Assembly (NCBI GenBank): GCA_018241225.1
Contig: JAFEEG010000022.1
Coordinates: forward strand, 62,001 to 126,000
Source: Pseudomonadota bacterium
Lineage (GTDB): Bacteria > Pseudomonadota > Gammaproteobacteria > Burkholderiales > Burkholderiaceae_C
Length of the DNA: 64,000 bases
Direction of reading: 5' to 3'
In this document: piece by piece, positions 35,433 through 44,423 of the stretch
Layout of the letters: every line of letters begins with the position of its first letter
Position numbering within the stretch: position 1 is the stretch's first letter
Position numbers and translations under genes: made by a program
The notes under the pieces: generated by a model
The model's database searches: none
Told to the model about the DNA's origin: nothing
What the model saw: only the letters and a program-made list of their open reading frames with translations

Positions 35433-35666
35433 ATGAAATACCTTCTCGTCCTGGTGGTCCTCTGGGTGGCTTTCACGATCTGGCGCAACAACCGCCGCAG
35501 GGAGGAGCAGGAACGCGCCGAGGCGCCGCCCAAGCGCCCCCTTCCGGGTCCGCAGGCCATGGTCGAGTGCGCACATTGCGGGCTGCACCTGCCAGCCTCG
35601 GACGCCCTGCCGGGCAAGGACGGAAAGAGCTACTGCTGCGCAGCGCATCGGCAGGCCGACCAATGA
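35433..35666 (+). CDS. Small PP0621-like membrane-anchored zinc-ribbon protein
   Basis: 77-aa protein with one N-terminal transmembrane helix (YLLVLVVLWVAFTIW) followed by an Arg/Glu-rich linker and a short metal-binding-like knuckle, CAHCGLHLP...GKSYCCAAHR (CxxC...CC..H). This is the layout of the PP0621 family that sits next to pilS/pilR-ampD in Burkholderiales and pseudomonads. It is 7 bases after the YpjD-like gene and 25 bases before pilS, so probably co-transcribed. The function is unknown. Confidence 0.75.
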   Translation: MKYLLVLVVLWVAFTIWRNNRRREEQERAEAPPKRPLPGPQAMVECAHCGLHLPASDALPGKDGKSYCCAAHRQADQ

Positions 35667-35691
35667 AGACCGGGCTGCGCAGGAGCGCACC

Positions 35692-37386
35692 ATGACCACT
35701 TCACTGTGGTCCGGCGGCGAGTCCGCAACCGACTGGGGCGGACTGGGCGCGCAGGGCATCCGAAGCGCCGCCTTGCTGCGCCTCTTGCGCGGCTTCATGA
35801 CGGCGCGCTGCTTCGTGGCGCTGGTGCTGGTCATGTTGCAGGGCTTCAGCTGGACCATCGGCGGTGTCACCCCGCCGGCGTTGCAACTGGTCCTGGCCGT
35901 TGGCTACTTCGCGCTCACCCTGCTGGGGTGGCGCTTTGCGCGCCTGATGCCGCCCATTCGCGGATTCGGCAGCGCCTGGATCATCACCATCGGCGTCGAC
36001 CTCCTGGCCTTTGCACTCTTGCAGTTCCTGCAGGCGGGCAACGTCAACTACGCGCCGCTCTTCGCGTTGCCGGTGCTGATGGCGGCTGTGCTGGGCAGCG
36101 TGACCGTGGGCCTGGGCACCACCGCCATCGCCACCCTGCTGCTGCTGGCCGATGCGGGGTGGCACTGGATGCAATCGAGCGCCGACTCGCCGACCCGCTT
36201 CGTGCAGGCCGCGCTCACCGGCACGGGCCTGTTCGTGGTGGCCCTGCTGGCGCACGAACTGGCCCTGCGCCTGGCGCGCGAAGAGAACATTGCGCTGCGC
36301 AACCGCAGCACCGCGCGCCTGCATGCGCTGGTGAACGACCTGGTGATCGAGACCCTGAGCGAAGGCGTGCTGGTGATCGACGCAAAGGGCCTGGTGCATG
36401 CGGCCAATCCAGCCGCGGCAGACATCCTGGGCCAGGACCTGACGCGATTGCCCCTGCCCTTCGTGCTCGACGCCCAGCCCGCGCTGCAGGCACTGGCCGC
36501 CCTGGCGCGGCAGACCTTCGCGCGCAGCAAGGGCTTGTCGCAGGAGATTCCGGTGGCCCAGCCACAGGGTTCGGCGCGCGAAGTGCGCGTGCGCACACGG
36601 CTCACACCCTCGATCGACCACCGCATCGACGGCCTGTGCGTGATGTTCCTACAGGACCTGCGCGAGCTCGAGGCGCGCATCCGCACCGAAAAGCTCGCCG
36701 CCATGGGCCGCATGTCGGCCGCGGTGGCGCACGAGATCCGCAACCCGCTGGCCGCCATCACACAGGCCAGCGCCCTGCTCCACGAAGATCTGCAGGAGCC
36801 CGGCCAGCGAAAGCTGACCGAGATGGTCCAGCACAACGCCCAGCGCCTGGCTCGGATCGTGGACGACGTGCTCGACGTGTCGCGCGCCCGCCAGCAGCGG
36901 GTGCTGCCGCTGGGCGAGCAGCTGGTGCTCGACGCCACGGTCCGCACGCTGGCCGAGGAATGGGTCGGCCAGAGCCAACGACAGGGCGTGCTGGTGCAAC
37001 TGGACTGCGCCGGCCACGCGGTTCGATTCGACGTCGAGCATTTGCGCCGCATCCTGGTCAACCTGCTGGACAACGCCGCGCGATATGCAGGCGACCGCGA
37101 AGGATCCATCCAGGTGGCTACCCGCCTGGGCGCCAACGGCCGTCCGGTGATGCAGGTATGGAGCGACGGTGCGCCGCTGGAGCCCGCGGTGCAGCGCCAC
37201 CTGTTCGAACCCTTCTTCTCGTCCGAGAGCCGATCCTCCGGCCTCGGCCTGTTCATCTGCCGCGAACTGTGCGAGCGCCACGGCGCCAACATCGGCTACG
37301 AACGCCGGGCGCTGGGCACCAAGGGCCCCGAAGGCAACGAGTTCCACGTGGTGTTTGCTCTGGCCGAACTGCGGACCGCACAGTAA
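35692..37386 (+). CDS. pilS: Sensor histidine kinase PilS
   Basis: Membrane sensor kinase of the type IV pilus regulatory pair, 564 aa. About six N-terminal helices (residues 40-200) are followed by a PAS domain (TLSEGVLVIDAKGLVHAANPAAADILGQDL), then HisKA with AAVAHEIRNPLAAITQASALL (His near residue 350). The HATPase domain has NLLDNAARYAGD (N-box) and SSGLGLFICRELCERHGA. In Pseudomonas PilS monitors pilin in the membrane and phosphorylates PilR; the same is inferred here. It is 11 bases upstream of pilR. Confidence 0.9.
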   Translation: MTTSLWSGGESATDWGGLGAQGIRSAALLRLLRGFMTARCFVALVLVMLQGFSWTIGGVTPPALQLVLAVGYFALTLLGWRFARLMPPIRGFGSAWIITIGVDLLAFALLQFLQAGNVNYAPLFALPVLMAAVLGSVTVGLGTTAIATLLLLADAGWHWMQSSADSPTRFVQAALTGTGLFVVALLAHELALRLAREENIALRNRSTARLHALVNDLVIETLSEGVLVIDAKGLVHAANPAAADILGQDLTRLPLPFVLDAQPALQALAALARQTFARSKGLSQEIPVAQPQGSAREVRVRTRLTPSIDHRIDGLCVMFLQDLRELEARIRTEKLAAMGRMSAAVAHEIRNPLAAITQASALLHEDLQEPGQRKLTEMVQHNAQRLARIVDDVLDVSRARQQRVLPLGEQLVLDATVRTLAEEWVGQSQRQGVLVQLDCAGHAVRFDVEHLRRILVNLLDNAARYAGDREGSIQVATRLGANGRPVMQVWSDGAPLEPAVQRHLFEPFFSSESRSSGLGLFICRELCERHGANIGYERRALGTKGPEGNEFHVVFALAELRTAQ

Positions 37387-37397
37387 GGTAGAGCCCC

Positions 37398-38975
37398 GTG
37401 AGCAACTCGCAGTCCTCCTCCTCCGCCCGCCCCGCACAAATTCTGGTCGTCGACGACGAACCCGACCTGCGCACCCTCTACGAGCTGACGCTTCTGCGCG
37501 AGGGCTATCGCGTGGAGGCCGCCGGCTCGGTGGCCGAGGCCTGGCAGTTTCTGCAGGCGCAGCGCTTCGACGCGGTGATCACCGACATGCGGCTGCCCGA
37601 CGGCCTTGGCATGGAGCTTCTGCAGCGCATCCACCAGGGGCAACGCAGCGAGCGCTGCGTGGTCATGACCGCCTACGGCTCGGCCGAGAACGCCGTCGAG
37701 GCACTGAAGGCCGGCGCCTTCGACTACCTGACCAAGCCGGTCGACCTAAAGCAGTTTCGCGCCGTGGTGGCGTCGGCGGTCCATGAACAGCCAGCGCCGC
37801 CAGCAGCCAAGATGCCCGTCCAAGCCACGGGCGACGGCATCGGCAGCAGCGGTGCGGTCGTCGACAAGTCCACCGCCACCGTGCCCGGCACCGGCGATGC
37901 GGCGCTGGAGCGCCTGGTGGGCGACTCTGACGCCATGCGCCAGGTCAAGTCGCGAATCGCCAAGGTCGCCCGCGGCATGGCACCGGTGCTGGTGCGCGGC
38001 GAATCGGGCACTGGCAAGGAACTGGTGGCGCGCGCGGTGCACGCCTGCAGCCAGCGCGGCGACGGCCCCTTCATCGCCGTCAACTGCGGCGCCATTCCCG
38101 AGGCCCTGCTCGAGGCCGAGTTCTTCGGCGCGCGCAAGGGCTCCTACACCGGCTCGGCGGCCGACCGCGACGGCTACTTCCAGGCCGCACGTGGCGGCAC
38201 GCTGTTTCTCGACGAAATTGGCGACCTGCCACTGGCCATGCAGTCGAAACTGCTGCGCGCCATCCAGGAGCGCAGCGTGCGGCCCATCGGCTCCACGCAG
38301 GAAGATGCGGTGGACGTGCGAATCGTCAGCGCCACGCACAAGGACCTGCAGGCCGACGTGGCCGCGGGACGATTCCGCCAAGACCTGTTCTACCGCCTCA
38401 ACGTGATCGAGATAGCAGTGCCCGCGCTGCGCGAGCGCCGCACCGACCTGCCCGCGCTGTGCACGGCATTGCTGGCTCGCATCGCGCGCGACAGCGGCAT
38501 GCCGGTGCCCCAGCTGTCGCCCACGGTGCTGGCCCAACTCGCGTCACACCCCATGCGAGGCAACGTGCGCGAGCTCGAGAACCTGCTGCACCGCGCCGTG
38601 GCCCTGACCGATGGTGATGAGCTGCACCTCGACTTCGCGCAAACCGAGCCGGCTGCCATCGATTTCGCCAGCTATGCCTCTGCGCCCTCCCCGCTTTCCG
38701 CGGAGCCGGCAGCAGCGACGCCCATCACAGCGCGCACTTCAGCCTCGTCGGAGGCAGCCTTTCAGCGCGGCGCCTTGCCGGCCGACCTTCAGACCTACCT
38801 GGACAAGCACGAGCGCGAGATCCTGGTGCGCGCGCTTCAGGAAAGCGGCTTCAATCGCACCGCGGCCGCTTCGCGCCTGGGCTTGAGCCTGCGCCAGATC
38901 CGCTATCGCATCGCACGCCTGGGCATCAACACGCCCGGTGGTGACGATGGCGCAGGCGGCAACGGCGATGAGTGA
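37398..38975 (+). CDS. pilR: Sigma-54-dependent response regulator PilR
   Basis: NtrC-family activator, 525 aa. The receiver domain (about 14-130) has phospho-acceptor Asp in VITDMRLPDG. The AAA+ domain (about 175-410) has Walker A GESGTGKE, Walker B GGTLFLDEIGDLP and R-finger region FRQDLFYRLNV. The sigma-54 contact loop reads GSYTGS instead of the usual GAFTGA, keeping the critical Thr and Gly. A Fis-type HTH (FNRTAAASRLGLSLRQIRYRI) ends the protein. The start is GTG 37398. It likely activates pilA transcription with sigma-54. The stop overlaps the ampD start by 8 bases. Confidence 0.9.
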   Translation: MSNSQSSSSARPAQILVVDDEPDLRTLYELTLLREGYRVEAAGSVAEAWQFLQAQRFDAVITDMRLPDGLGMELLQRIHQGQRSERCVVMTAYGSAENAVEALKAGAFDYLTKPVDLKQFRAVVASAVHEQPAPPAAKMPVQATGDGIGSSGAVVDKSTATVPGTGDAALERLVGDSDAMRQVKSRIAKVARGMAPVLVRGESGTGKELVARAVHACSQRGDGPFIAVNCGAIPEALLEAEFFGARKGSYTGSAADRDGYFQAARGGTLFLDEIGDLPLAMQSKLLRAIQERSVRPIGSTQEDAVDVRIVSATHKDLQADVAAGRFRQDLFYRLNVIEIAVPALRERRTDLPALCTALLARIARDSGMPVPQLSPTVLAQLASHPMRGNVRELENLLHRAVALTDGDELHLDFAQTEPAAIDFASYASAPSPLSAEPAAATPITARTSASSEAAFQRGALPADLQTYLDKHEREILVRALQESGFNRTAAASRLGLSLRQIRYRIARLGINTPGGDDGAGGNGDE

Positions 38976-39570
38976 GGCGCGCACGCCGGCCGCGCCGCTG
39001 TGGCACAACGGCGGCTGGTACCGCTTCGCGCGGCATTCGCCTTCGCCCAATTTCGGCCCGCGCCCCGAACACGCGCAGATCGACCTGATCGTGCTGCATT
39101 CCATCAGCCTGCCGCCGGGCCAGTATGGCGGCGACGAAGTGCAGCGCCTGTTCTCCAACACGCTCGACTGGGATGCGCATCCGTATTTCCAGGGCATTCG
39201 CGGAATGGAAGTTTCCGCGCACTTCTATGTGCGGCGCGACGGCGAGCTGTGGCAGTTCGTCGATGCCGACGCCCGCGCCTGGCATGCGGGCGCATCGTCC
39301 TGGCGTGGCCGCGACAACTGCAATGACGACTCCATCGGCATCGAGCTGGAAGGGCTCGAGGGCGATGTGTTCGAGGCCGCGCAATACGAGACCCTGGCAA
39401 GCCTCCTGCCCGCCATCGCGCAGCGCTATCCGATTGCCCATGTCGCCGGCCACGAGCACATCGCACCGGGACGAAAGCTCGACCCGGGGCCGGGGTTCGA
39501 CTGGTCCCGCCTGCGTGCCGAATTGAGTTGGCACGAACGCTACTTTCCGGACGCGACAGTAGCGCGCTGA
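38968..39570 (+). CDS. ampD: 1,6-anhydro-N-acetylmuramyl-L-alanine amidase AmpD
   Basis: Cytoplasmic zinc amidase of peptidoglycan recycling, 200 aa. Zinc ligands are His in LIVLHSISLPPG, His in VAGHEHIAPGRKLDPGPGFDW and the Asp in KLDPG; the substrate region FYVRRDGELWQFV and WHAGASSWRGRDNCNDDSIGIELEG are AmpD-typical. ATG 38968 (MSEARTPAAP) overlaps the pilR stop and gives the family length; ATG 38947 is an alternative adding seven residues. Loss of AmpD raises AmpC beta-lactamase in other bacteria; no ampC is seen here. Confidence 0.92.
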   Translation: MSEARTPAAPLWHNGGWYRFARHSPSPNFGPRPEHAQIDLIVLHSISLPPGQYGGDEVQRLFSNTLDWDAHPYFQGIRGMEVSAHFYVRRDGELWQFVDADARAWHAGASSWRGRDNCNDDSIGIELEGLEGDVFEAAQYETLASLLPAIAQRYPIAHVAGHEHIAPGRKLDPGPGFDWSRLRAELSWHERYFPDATVAR

Positions 39571-39931
39571 ATTCTCTCTATCGCGACTGTGGCGCCGATG
39601 CATAGGCGGGTTTCACCTGTCAGGCAAAAGCGCCAATGCGCAATGCCAGCAGCCATGCGCCCTGCCGGAGCGAATCGGCTTGCAGGCCGCGTGCCTTCTA
39701 GGCCTTGAGGCCGAGGCCAAGTATTGGCGGGCGCCCCACGCGTGGCCGTGGCGTTGACACTCTTGTGGTACAGCGTCAACGACAGTGAAAACACTATCTG
39801 TAGTAGATTGCGACCCCCTAGCACCCCATATATAGTGTGCTCACCGCAGGCCGCTGCACTACGCCAGCCCCCTGCGAAGCCGGTACCAGGGGTACCGCCC
39901 ACACAACAAAAGTCGCTCAAAAGGACCTCGA
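39571..39931 (+). promoter_or_regulatory. nrdAB control region with two NrdR boxes
   Basis: This 361-bp gene-free stretch precedes nrdA. Two NrdR-box-like 16-mers lie at 39791-39806 (ACACTATCTGTAGTAG, about 12/16 to the consensus acaCwAtATaTwGtgt) and 39823-39838 (ACCCCATATATAGTGT, about 14/16), with centres 32 bases apart, about three helical turns. A promoter TTGCGA (39808-39813), 17-bp spacer, TATAGT (39831-39836) is overlapped by the second box. Further upstream is an inverted pair CGTTGAC (39752-39758) and GTCAACG (39775-39781). I see nothing coding in the first 150 bases. Confidence 0.8.
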
Positions 39932-42853
39932 ATGCAAACTGCCCAGAACCCTTCATCCGCCATCGCGCGCCCCGTGCCGAGCGTTGCCTCGGCCCCCGCC
40001 CGTGACACGGCCGGCTCGCCCACCGGCGCAGCCCTCGCGAACTACCAGATCATCCGGCGCAACGGGGCCGTCGTGCCCTTCGAGCCGAACAAGATCGCGA
40101 TCGCGATGATGAAGGCCTTCCTGGCAGTGCACGGTACGCAAGGTGCGGCTTCGGCCAGCGTGCGCGAAACCGTCGACGGCCTGACCCAGGCCGTGGTGCG
40201 CGCGCTGGTGCGTTCACGCCCGGGCGGCGGCACCTTCCACATCGAAGACGTGCAAGACCAGGCCGAACTCGGCCTGATGCGCGGCGGCCACCATGAAATC
40301 GCCCGCGCCTACGTGCTCTACCGCGAGCGTCGCGCCCAGGAGCGTGCCCACCAGGCCGAGCCCGAGGTGCCGCAGCACCCGACCCTGCACGTGCTGGACC
40401 GCGGCGAGCGCGTGGCGCTCGACCTGGGCGAGCTCAAGAGCCTCATCGAGTCGGCCTGCGCCGGCCTGGGCGAATCCATCAGCGCCGAGCCCATCGTCGC
40501 CGAGACGATGCGCAACCTGTACGACGGCGTGCCGCTGGACGAGGTCTACAAGGCCTCGATCCTGGCCGCCCGCACGCTGATCGAGAAGGACCCTGACTAC
40601 ACCTTCGCCACCGCGCGCTTGCTGCTGCACACGATCTTCAAGGAGATCATGGGCCGCGAAGTCTCGCCCGCCGAGCGCGCCGAGACCTACGCCGACTACT
40701 TCCCGCAGTTCATCAAGAAGGGCGTGGACAACGACCTGCTCGACGAAAAGCTGCTTCAGTTCGACCTGGCCCGCCTGGGCGCCGCCCTCAAGGCCGACCG
40801 CGACCTGAAGTTCGACTACCTGGGCCTGCAGACCCTGTACGACCGCTACTTCCTGCACGTGCGCAAGACCCGCATCGAGCTGCCGCAGGCCTTCTTCATG
40901 CGCGTGGCCATGGGCCTGTCGCTGAACGAAATCGACCGCGAAGCGCGCGCCATCGAGTTCTACGAAGTTCTGTCGAGCTTCGACTTCATGTCCAGCACGC
41001 CCACGCTGTTCAACAGCGGCACGCTGCGCTCGCAACTGTCGTCCTGCTACCTGACCACCGTGCCTGACGACCTGGACGGCATCTACGAGTCGATCAAGGA
41101 AAACGCGCTGCTGTCGAAGTTCGCCGGCGGCCTGGGCAACGACTGGACCCGCGTTCGCGCACTGGGCAGCCACATCAAGGGCACCAACGGCGAATCGCAG
41201 GGCGTGGTCCCCTTCCTGAAGGTGGTCAACGACACGGCCGTGGCCGTCAACCAGGGCGGCAAGCGCAAGGGCGCGGTCTGCACCTACCTGGAAACCTGGC
41301 ACCTCGACATCGAGGAGTTCCTGGAGCTGCGCAAGAACACCGGCGACGACCGCCGCCGCACGCACGACATGAACACGGCCAACTGGATCCCCGACCTGTT
41401 CATGCGCCGCGTGATGGAAAAGGGCAACTGGACGCTGTTCTCGCCCTCCAACGTGCCCGACCTGCACGACAAGTTCGGCGCCGACTTCGAAGCCGCCTAC
41501 GTGGCCTATGAAGAAAAGGCCGCCCGTGGCGAGATCAAGCCCAGCCGCACCCTGCCGGCCACCGACCTGTGGCGCAAGATGCTGACGATGCTGTTCGAGA
41601 CCGGCCATCCCTGGATCACCTTCAAGGATGCCTGCAACGTGCGCTCGCCCCAGCAGCACGCCGGCGTCGTGCACTCGTCCAACCTGTGCACCGAGATCAC
41701 GCTCAACACCAGCGACACCGAAACCGCGGTGTGCAACCTGGGCTCGGTCAACCTGCTGCAGCACCTGAAGGACGGCGCCGTCGACCAGGAAAAGCTCAAG
41801 AAGACCGTGTCGACCGCCATGCGCATGCTCGACAACGTGATCGACATCAACTACTACGCGGTGAAGAAGGCGCGCGACTCGAACCTGCGCCACCGTCCGG
41901 TGGGCCTGGGCCTGATGGGCTTCCAGGACGCGCTGTACGAACTGCGCATTCCCTACGCCTCGCAAGAAGCCGTCGAGTTCGCAGACCGCTCGATGGAAGC
42001 CATCTGCTACCACGCCTACTGGGCCTCGACCGAGCTGGCCAAGGAGCGCGGCCGCTACTCCAGCTACAAGGGCTCGCTGTGGGACAAGGGCATCCTGCCG
42101 CTGGACACGCTGGACCTGCTGGAAAAGGCCCGCGGCGGCTACGTCGAGCTCGACCGCTCGGCCAGCCTCGACTGGGAACAGCTGCGCGCCAAGATCCGCC
42201 AGGACGGCATGCGCAACTCCAACTGCGTGGCCATCGCGCCGACGGCAACCATCTCCAACATCATCGGCGTGGACGCGTCGATCGAGCCGTGCTTCGGCAA
42301 CCTGTCGGTCAAGTCCAACCTGTCGGGCGAGTTCACCGTCATCAACCATTACCTGGTGCGTGACCTCAAGCGCCTGGGCCTGTGGGACGACGTGATGGTG
42401 ATGGACCTGAAGCACTTCGACGGTTCGCTGCGCCCCATCGACCGCGTGCCGCAGGACATCAAGGCCCTGTACGCCACCGCATTCGAAGTGGAGACGACGT
42501 GGCTGGTGGAAGCCGCCGCTCGTCGCCAGAAGTGGATCGACCAGGCGCAGTCGCTGAACATCTACATGGCCGGCGCATCGGGCAAGAAGCTGGACGACAC
42601 CTACAAGCTGGCTTGGCTGCGCGGTCTGAAGACCACCTACTACCTGCGCACCATCAGCGCGACGCACGCCGAGAAGTCGACGGTGCAATCGGGTCGCCTC
42701 AACGCCGTGTCTTCGGGCGGTGGCGATGCCGCACAAGGCATGAGCGCACTCGAGGCCGCCGCTGCAGCAGCGCAAGCGCAGATGAATTCGGTGCCTGCCA
42801 CCGACATCAAGTTCTGCGCGATCGACGACCCGACGTGCGAGGCCTGCCAGTAA
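39932..42853 (+). CDS. nrdA: Class I ribonucleoside-diphosphate reductase, alpha subunit
   Basis: Large catalytic subunit making deoxyribonucleotides, 973 aa. An N-terminal ATP-cone (IIRRNGAVVPFEPNKIAIAMMKAF, residues about 40-130) suggests dATP inhibition. The barrel domain contains the thiyl-radical Cys and Glu in SSNLCTEITLNT, Cys in SQLSSCYL, and GLMGFQDALYEL. The C-terminus ends CAIDDPTCEACQ with the CxxC redox pair. A non-conserved Ala/Ser-rich N-terminal leader of about 35 residues precedes the cone. ATG 39932 follows AAAAGGACC. Expression is likely repressed by NrdR through the upstream boxes. Confidence 0.96.
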   Translation: MQTAQNPSSAIARPVPSVASAPARDTAGSPTGAALANYQIIRRNGAVVPFEPNKIAIAMMKAFLAVHGTQGAASASVRETVDGLTQAVVRALVRSRPGGGTFHIEDVQDQAELGLMRGGHHEIARAYVLYRERRAQERAHQAEPEVPQHPTLHVLDRGERVALDLGELKSLIESACAGLGESISAEPIVAETMRNLYDGVPLDEVYKASILAARTLIEKDPDYTFATARLLLHTIFKEIMGREVSPAERAETYADYFPQFIKKGVDNDLLDEKLLQFDLARLGAALKADRDLKFDYLGLQTLYDRYFLHVRKTRIELPQAFFMRVAMGLSLNEIDREARAIEFYEVLSSFDFMSSTPTLFNSGTLRSQLSSCYLTTVPDDLDGIYESIKENALLSKFAGGLGNDWTRVRALGSHIKGTNGESQGVVPFLKVVNDTAVAVNQGGKRKGAVCTYLETWHLDIEEFLELRKNTGDDRRRTHDMNTANWIPDLFMRRVMEKGNWTLFSPSNVPDLHDKFGADFEAAYVAYEEKAARGEIKPSRTLPATDLWRKMLTMLFETGHPWITFKDACNVRSPQQHAGVVHSSNLCTEITLNTSDTETAVCNLGSVNLLQHLKDGAVDQEKLKKTVSTAMRMLDNVIDINYYAVKKARDSNLRHRPVGLGLMGFQDALYELRIPYASQEAVEFADRSMEAICYHAYWASTELAKERGRYSSYKGSLWDKGILPLDTLDLLEKARGGYVELDRSASLDWEQLRAKIRQDGMRNSNCVAIAPTATISNIIGVDASIEPCFGNLSVKSNLSGEFTVINHYLVRDLKRLGLWDDVMVMDLKHFDGSLRPIDRVPQDIKALYATAFEVETTWLVEAAARRQKWIDQAQSLNIYMAGASGKKLDDTYKLAWLRGLKTTYYLRTISATHAEKSTVQSGRLNAVSSGGGDAAQGMSALEAAAAAAQAQMNSVPATDIKFCAIDDPTCEACQ

Positions 42854-42873
42854 TCAGCAACATGGAATTCGCG

Positions 42874-42897
42874 GCATCGCCTGACAAAGTGCGATGC
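42874..42897 (+). other. Intercistronic hairpin between nrdA and nrdB
   Basis: GCATCGC (42874-42880) and GCGATGC (42891-42897) form a perfect 7-bp stem with a 10-nt loop, 20 bases after the nrdA stop, with no U-run. A second inverted pair GCTCA/TGAGC (42966-42970 and 42978-42982) lies just before nrdB. They may stabilise or process the mRNA and tune the nrdA:nrdB ratio. The rest of this 141-bp gap is unremarkable. Confidence 0.45.
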
Positions 42898-42994
42898 ATG
42901 CGAACAACATAAGAACGAGATAATCGAGCGACGATGTGAACGAGCACTTTTCAACTCACAACGTTGCTCACATAATTTGAGCATTGGAATTTCT

Positions 42995-44218
42995 ATGTTG
43001 ACCTGGGACGAAGAAGTCAAGCCCTCCTTGTCGAAGGACATGCAACAAGGACTGCAGCACTCATCGAACAGCGACGCGATCAGCCGCTCGATGGAATTGC
43101 CGACTTCGCAAATTGCGCCTGCCGCCTTCGCGCCGCAGAGCACCGCCCCCAAGACTCCCTTTTCGCTCGCTGCTGGCGCCGCTCAACCGGCCGCCTCGCA
43201 TCGCCGCGTCAACGCGGCCGACAAGCGAATCATCAACGGCCAGACCGACGTCAACCAGTTGGTGCCGTTCAAGTACAAGTGGGCCTGGGAAAAGTACCTC
43301 GCCACCTGCGCCAACCACTGGATGCCGCAGGAAGTGAACATGAACCGCGACATCGCCCTGTGGAAAGACCCGAACGGTCTGACCGAGGACGAGCGACGCA
43401 TCGTCAAGCGCAACCTCGGCTTCTTCGTGACGGCCGACTCGCTGGCGGCCAACAACATCGTGCTGGGCACCTACCGCCACATCACGGCGCCTGAGTGCCG
43501 CCAGTTCCTGCTGCGCCAGGCTTTTGAAGAAGCCATCCACACGCACGCCTACCAGTACATCGTCGAGTCGCTGGGCCTGGACGAGTCGGAGATCTTCAAC
43601 GCCTACAACGAGGTGCAGTCGATCCGCGACAAGGACGAGTTCCTGATTCCGTTCATCGGCGCGATCATGGACCCGGACTTCCACACCGGCACGCCCGAGA
43701 ACGACCAGAAGCTGCTCAAGAGCCTGATCGTCTTCGCCTGCCTGATGGAAGGCCTGTTCTTCTACGTCGGCTTCACCCAGATTCTGGCGCTGGGCCGCCA
43801 GAACAAGATGACCGGCGCGGCAGAGCAGTACCAGTACATCCTGCGTGACGAGTCGATGCACTGCAATTTCGGCATCGACCTGATCAACCAGCTCAAGCTC
43901 GAGAACCCGCACCTGTGGACGGCCGAATTCAAGGCCGAGATCAAGGCGCTGTTCCTCAAGGCTGTCGAGCTCGAATACCGTTATGCCGAAGACACCATGC
44001 CGCGCGGCGTGCTCGGCATGAATGCCTCCATGTTCAAGGGCTACCTGCGCTATATCGCCAACCGGCGTGCCACGCAGATCGGCCTCGAAGCGCTCTTCCC
44101 GAACGAGGAAAACCCGTTCCCCTGGATGAGCGAAATGATTGACCTGAAGAAAGAGCGCAATTTCTTTGAAACCCGCGTGATCGAATACCAGTCGGGTGGC
44201 GCACTTTCCTGGGATTAA
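42995..44218 (+). CDS. nrdB: Class I ribonucleoside-diphosphate reductase, beta subunit
   Basis: Radical-generating small subunit, 407 aa. By alignment to E. coli NrdB the di-metal ligands and radical Tyr are all present: Asp in [10 protein letters not shown], Glu-x-x-His-x3-Tyr in EAIHTHAY, Glu in CLMEGLFFY, and Glu-x-x-His in RDESMHCNF. So it is a Tyr-radical enzyme, not the Tyr-less class Ic. About 75 N-terminal residues are Ser/Ala/Pro-rich and poorly conserved. ATG 42995 (MLTWDEEV) is used; the TTG 18 bases upstream has no support and sits in an inverted repeat. No good ribosome site is visible. Confidence 0.95.
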   Translation: MLTWDEEVKPSLSKDMQQGLQHSSNSDAISRSMELPTSQIAPAAFAPQSTAPKTPFSLAAGAAQPAASHRRVNAADKRIINGQTDVNQLVPFKYKWAWEKYLATCANHWMPQEVNMNRDIALWKDPNGLTEDERRIVKRNLGFFVTADSLAANNIVLGTYRHITAPECRQFLLRQAFEEAIHTHAYQYIVESLGLDESEIFNAYNEVQSIRDKDEFLIPFIGAIMDPDFHTGTPENDQKLLKSLIVFACLMEGLFFYVGFTQILALGRQNKMTGAAEQYQYILRDESMHCNFGIDLINQLKLENPHLWTAEFKAEIKALFLKAVELEYRYAEDTMPRGVLGMNASMFKGYLRYIANRRATQIGLEALFPNEENPFPWMSEMIDLKKERNFFETRVIEYQSGGALSWD

Positions 44219-44423
44219 AGTTTCGCGTTCGATTAAAAACAGAACAAGAATTCAGGTATCGCCCTTGGGCAGCCCATGCACCGGCAGAGTGCGGCGCCCC
44301 GGGGCTCAGGTGTTCATGGTGCTGGAGAACTTCTCCAACCCCATGGATCGCTTCACGAGCTCACAAGAAAGACGTGAAGTGCTTCAGAAGGTTGATTTTT
44401 CAACTTGAACTAGGAGAAAGAAA
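44219..44423 (+). other. Gene-free gap between nrdB and the H1-like gene
   Basis: The 205-bp gap holds two short perfect palindromes, GCCCCGGGGC (44296-44305) and GGAGAA-C-TTCTCC (44324-44336), and a ribosome site AGGAGAAAG just before the next ATG. I see no credible gene, terminator or named regulatory motif. It probably contains the promoter of the H1-like gene. Confidence 0.4.

Noticed and set aside
42977..42995. Upstream TTG start for nrdB
   Set aside because: It lies within an inverted repeat, lacks a ribosome site, and adds only six poorly supported residues before the ATG at 42995.
42995..44218. Tyr-less class Ic type ribonucleotide reductase beta subunit
   Set aside because: On first look the metal-ligand spacing seemed unusual, but alignment to E. 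coli NrdB shows Asp, ExxH, the radical Tyr, Glu and ExxH all present.
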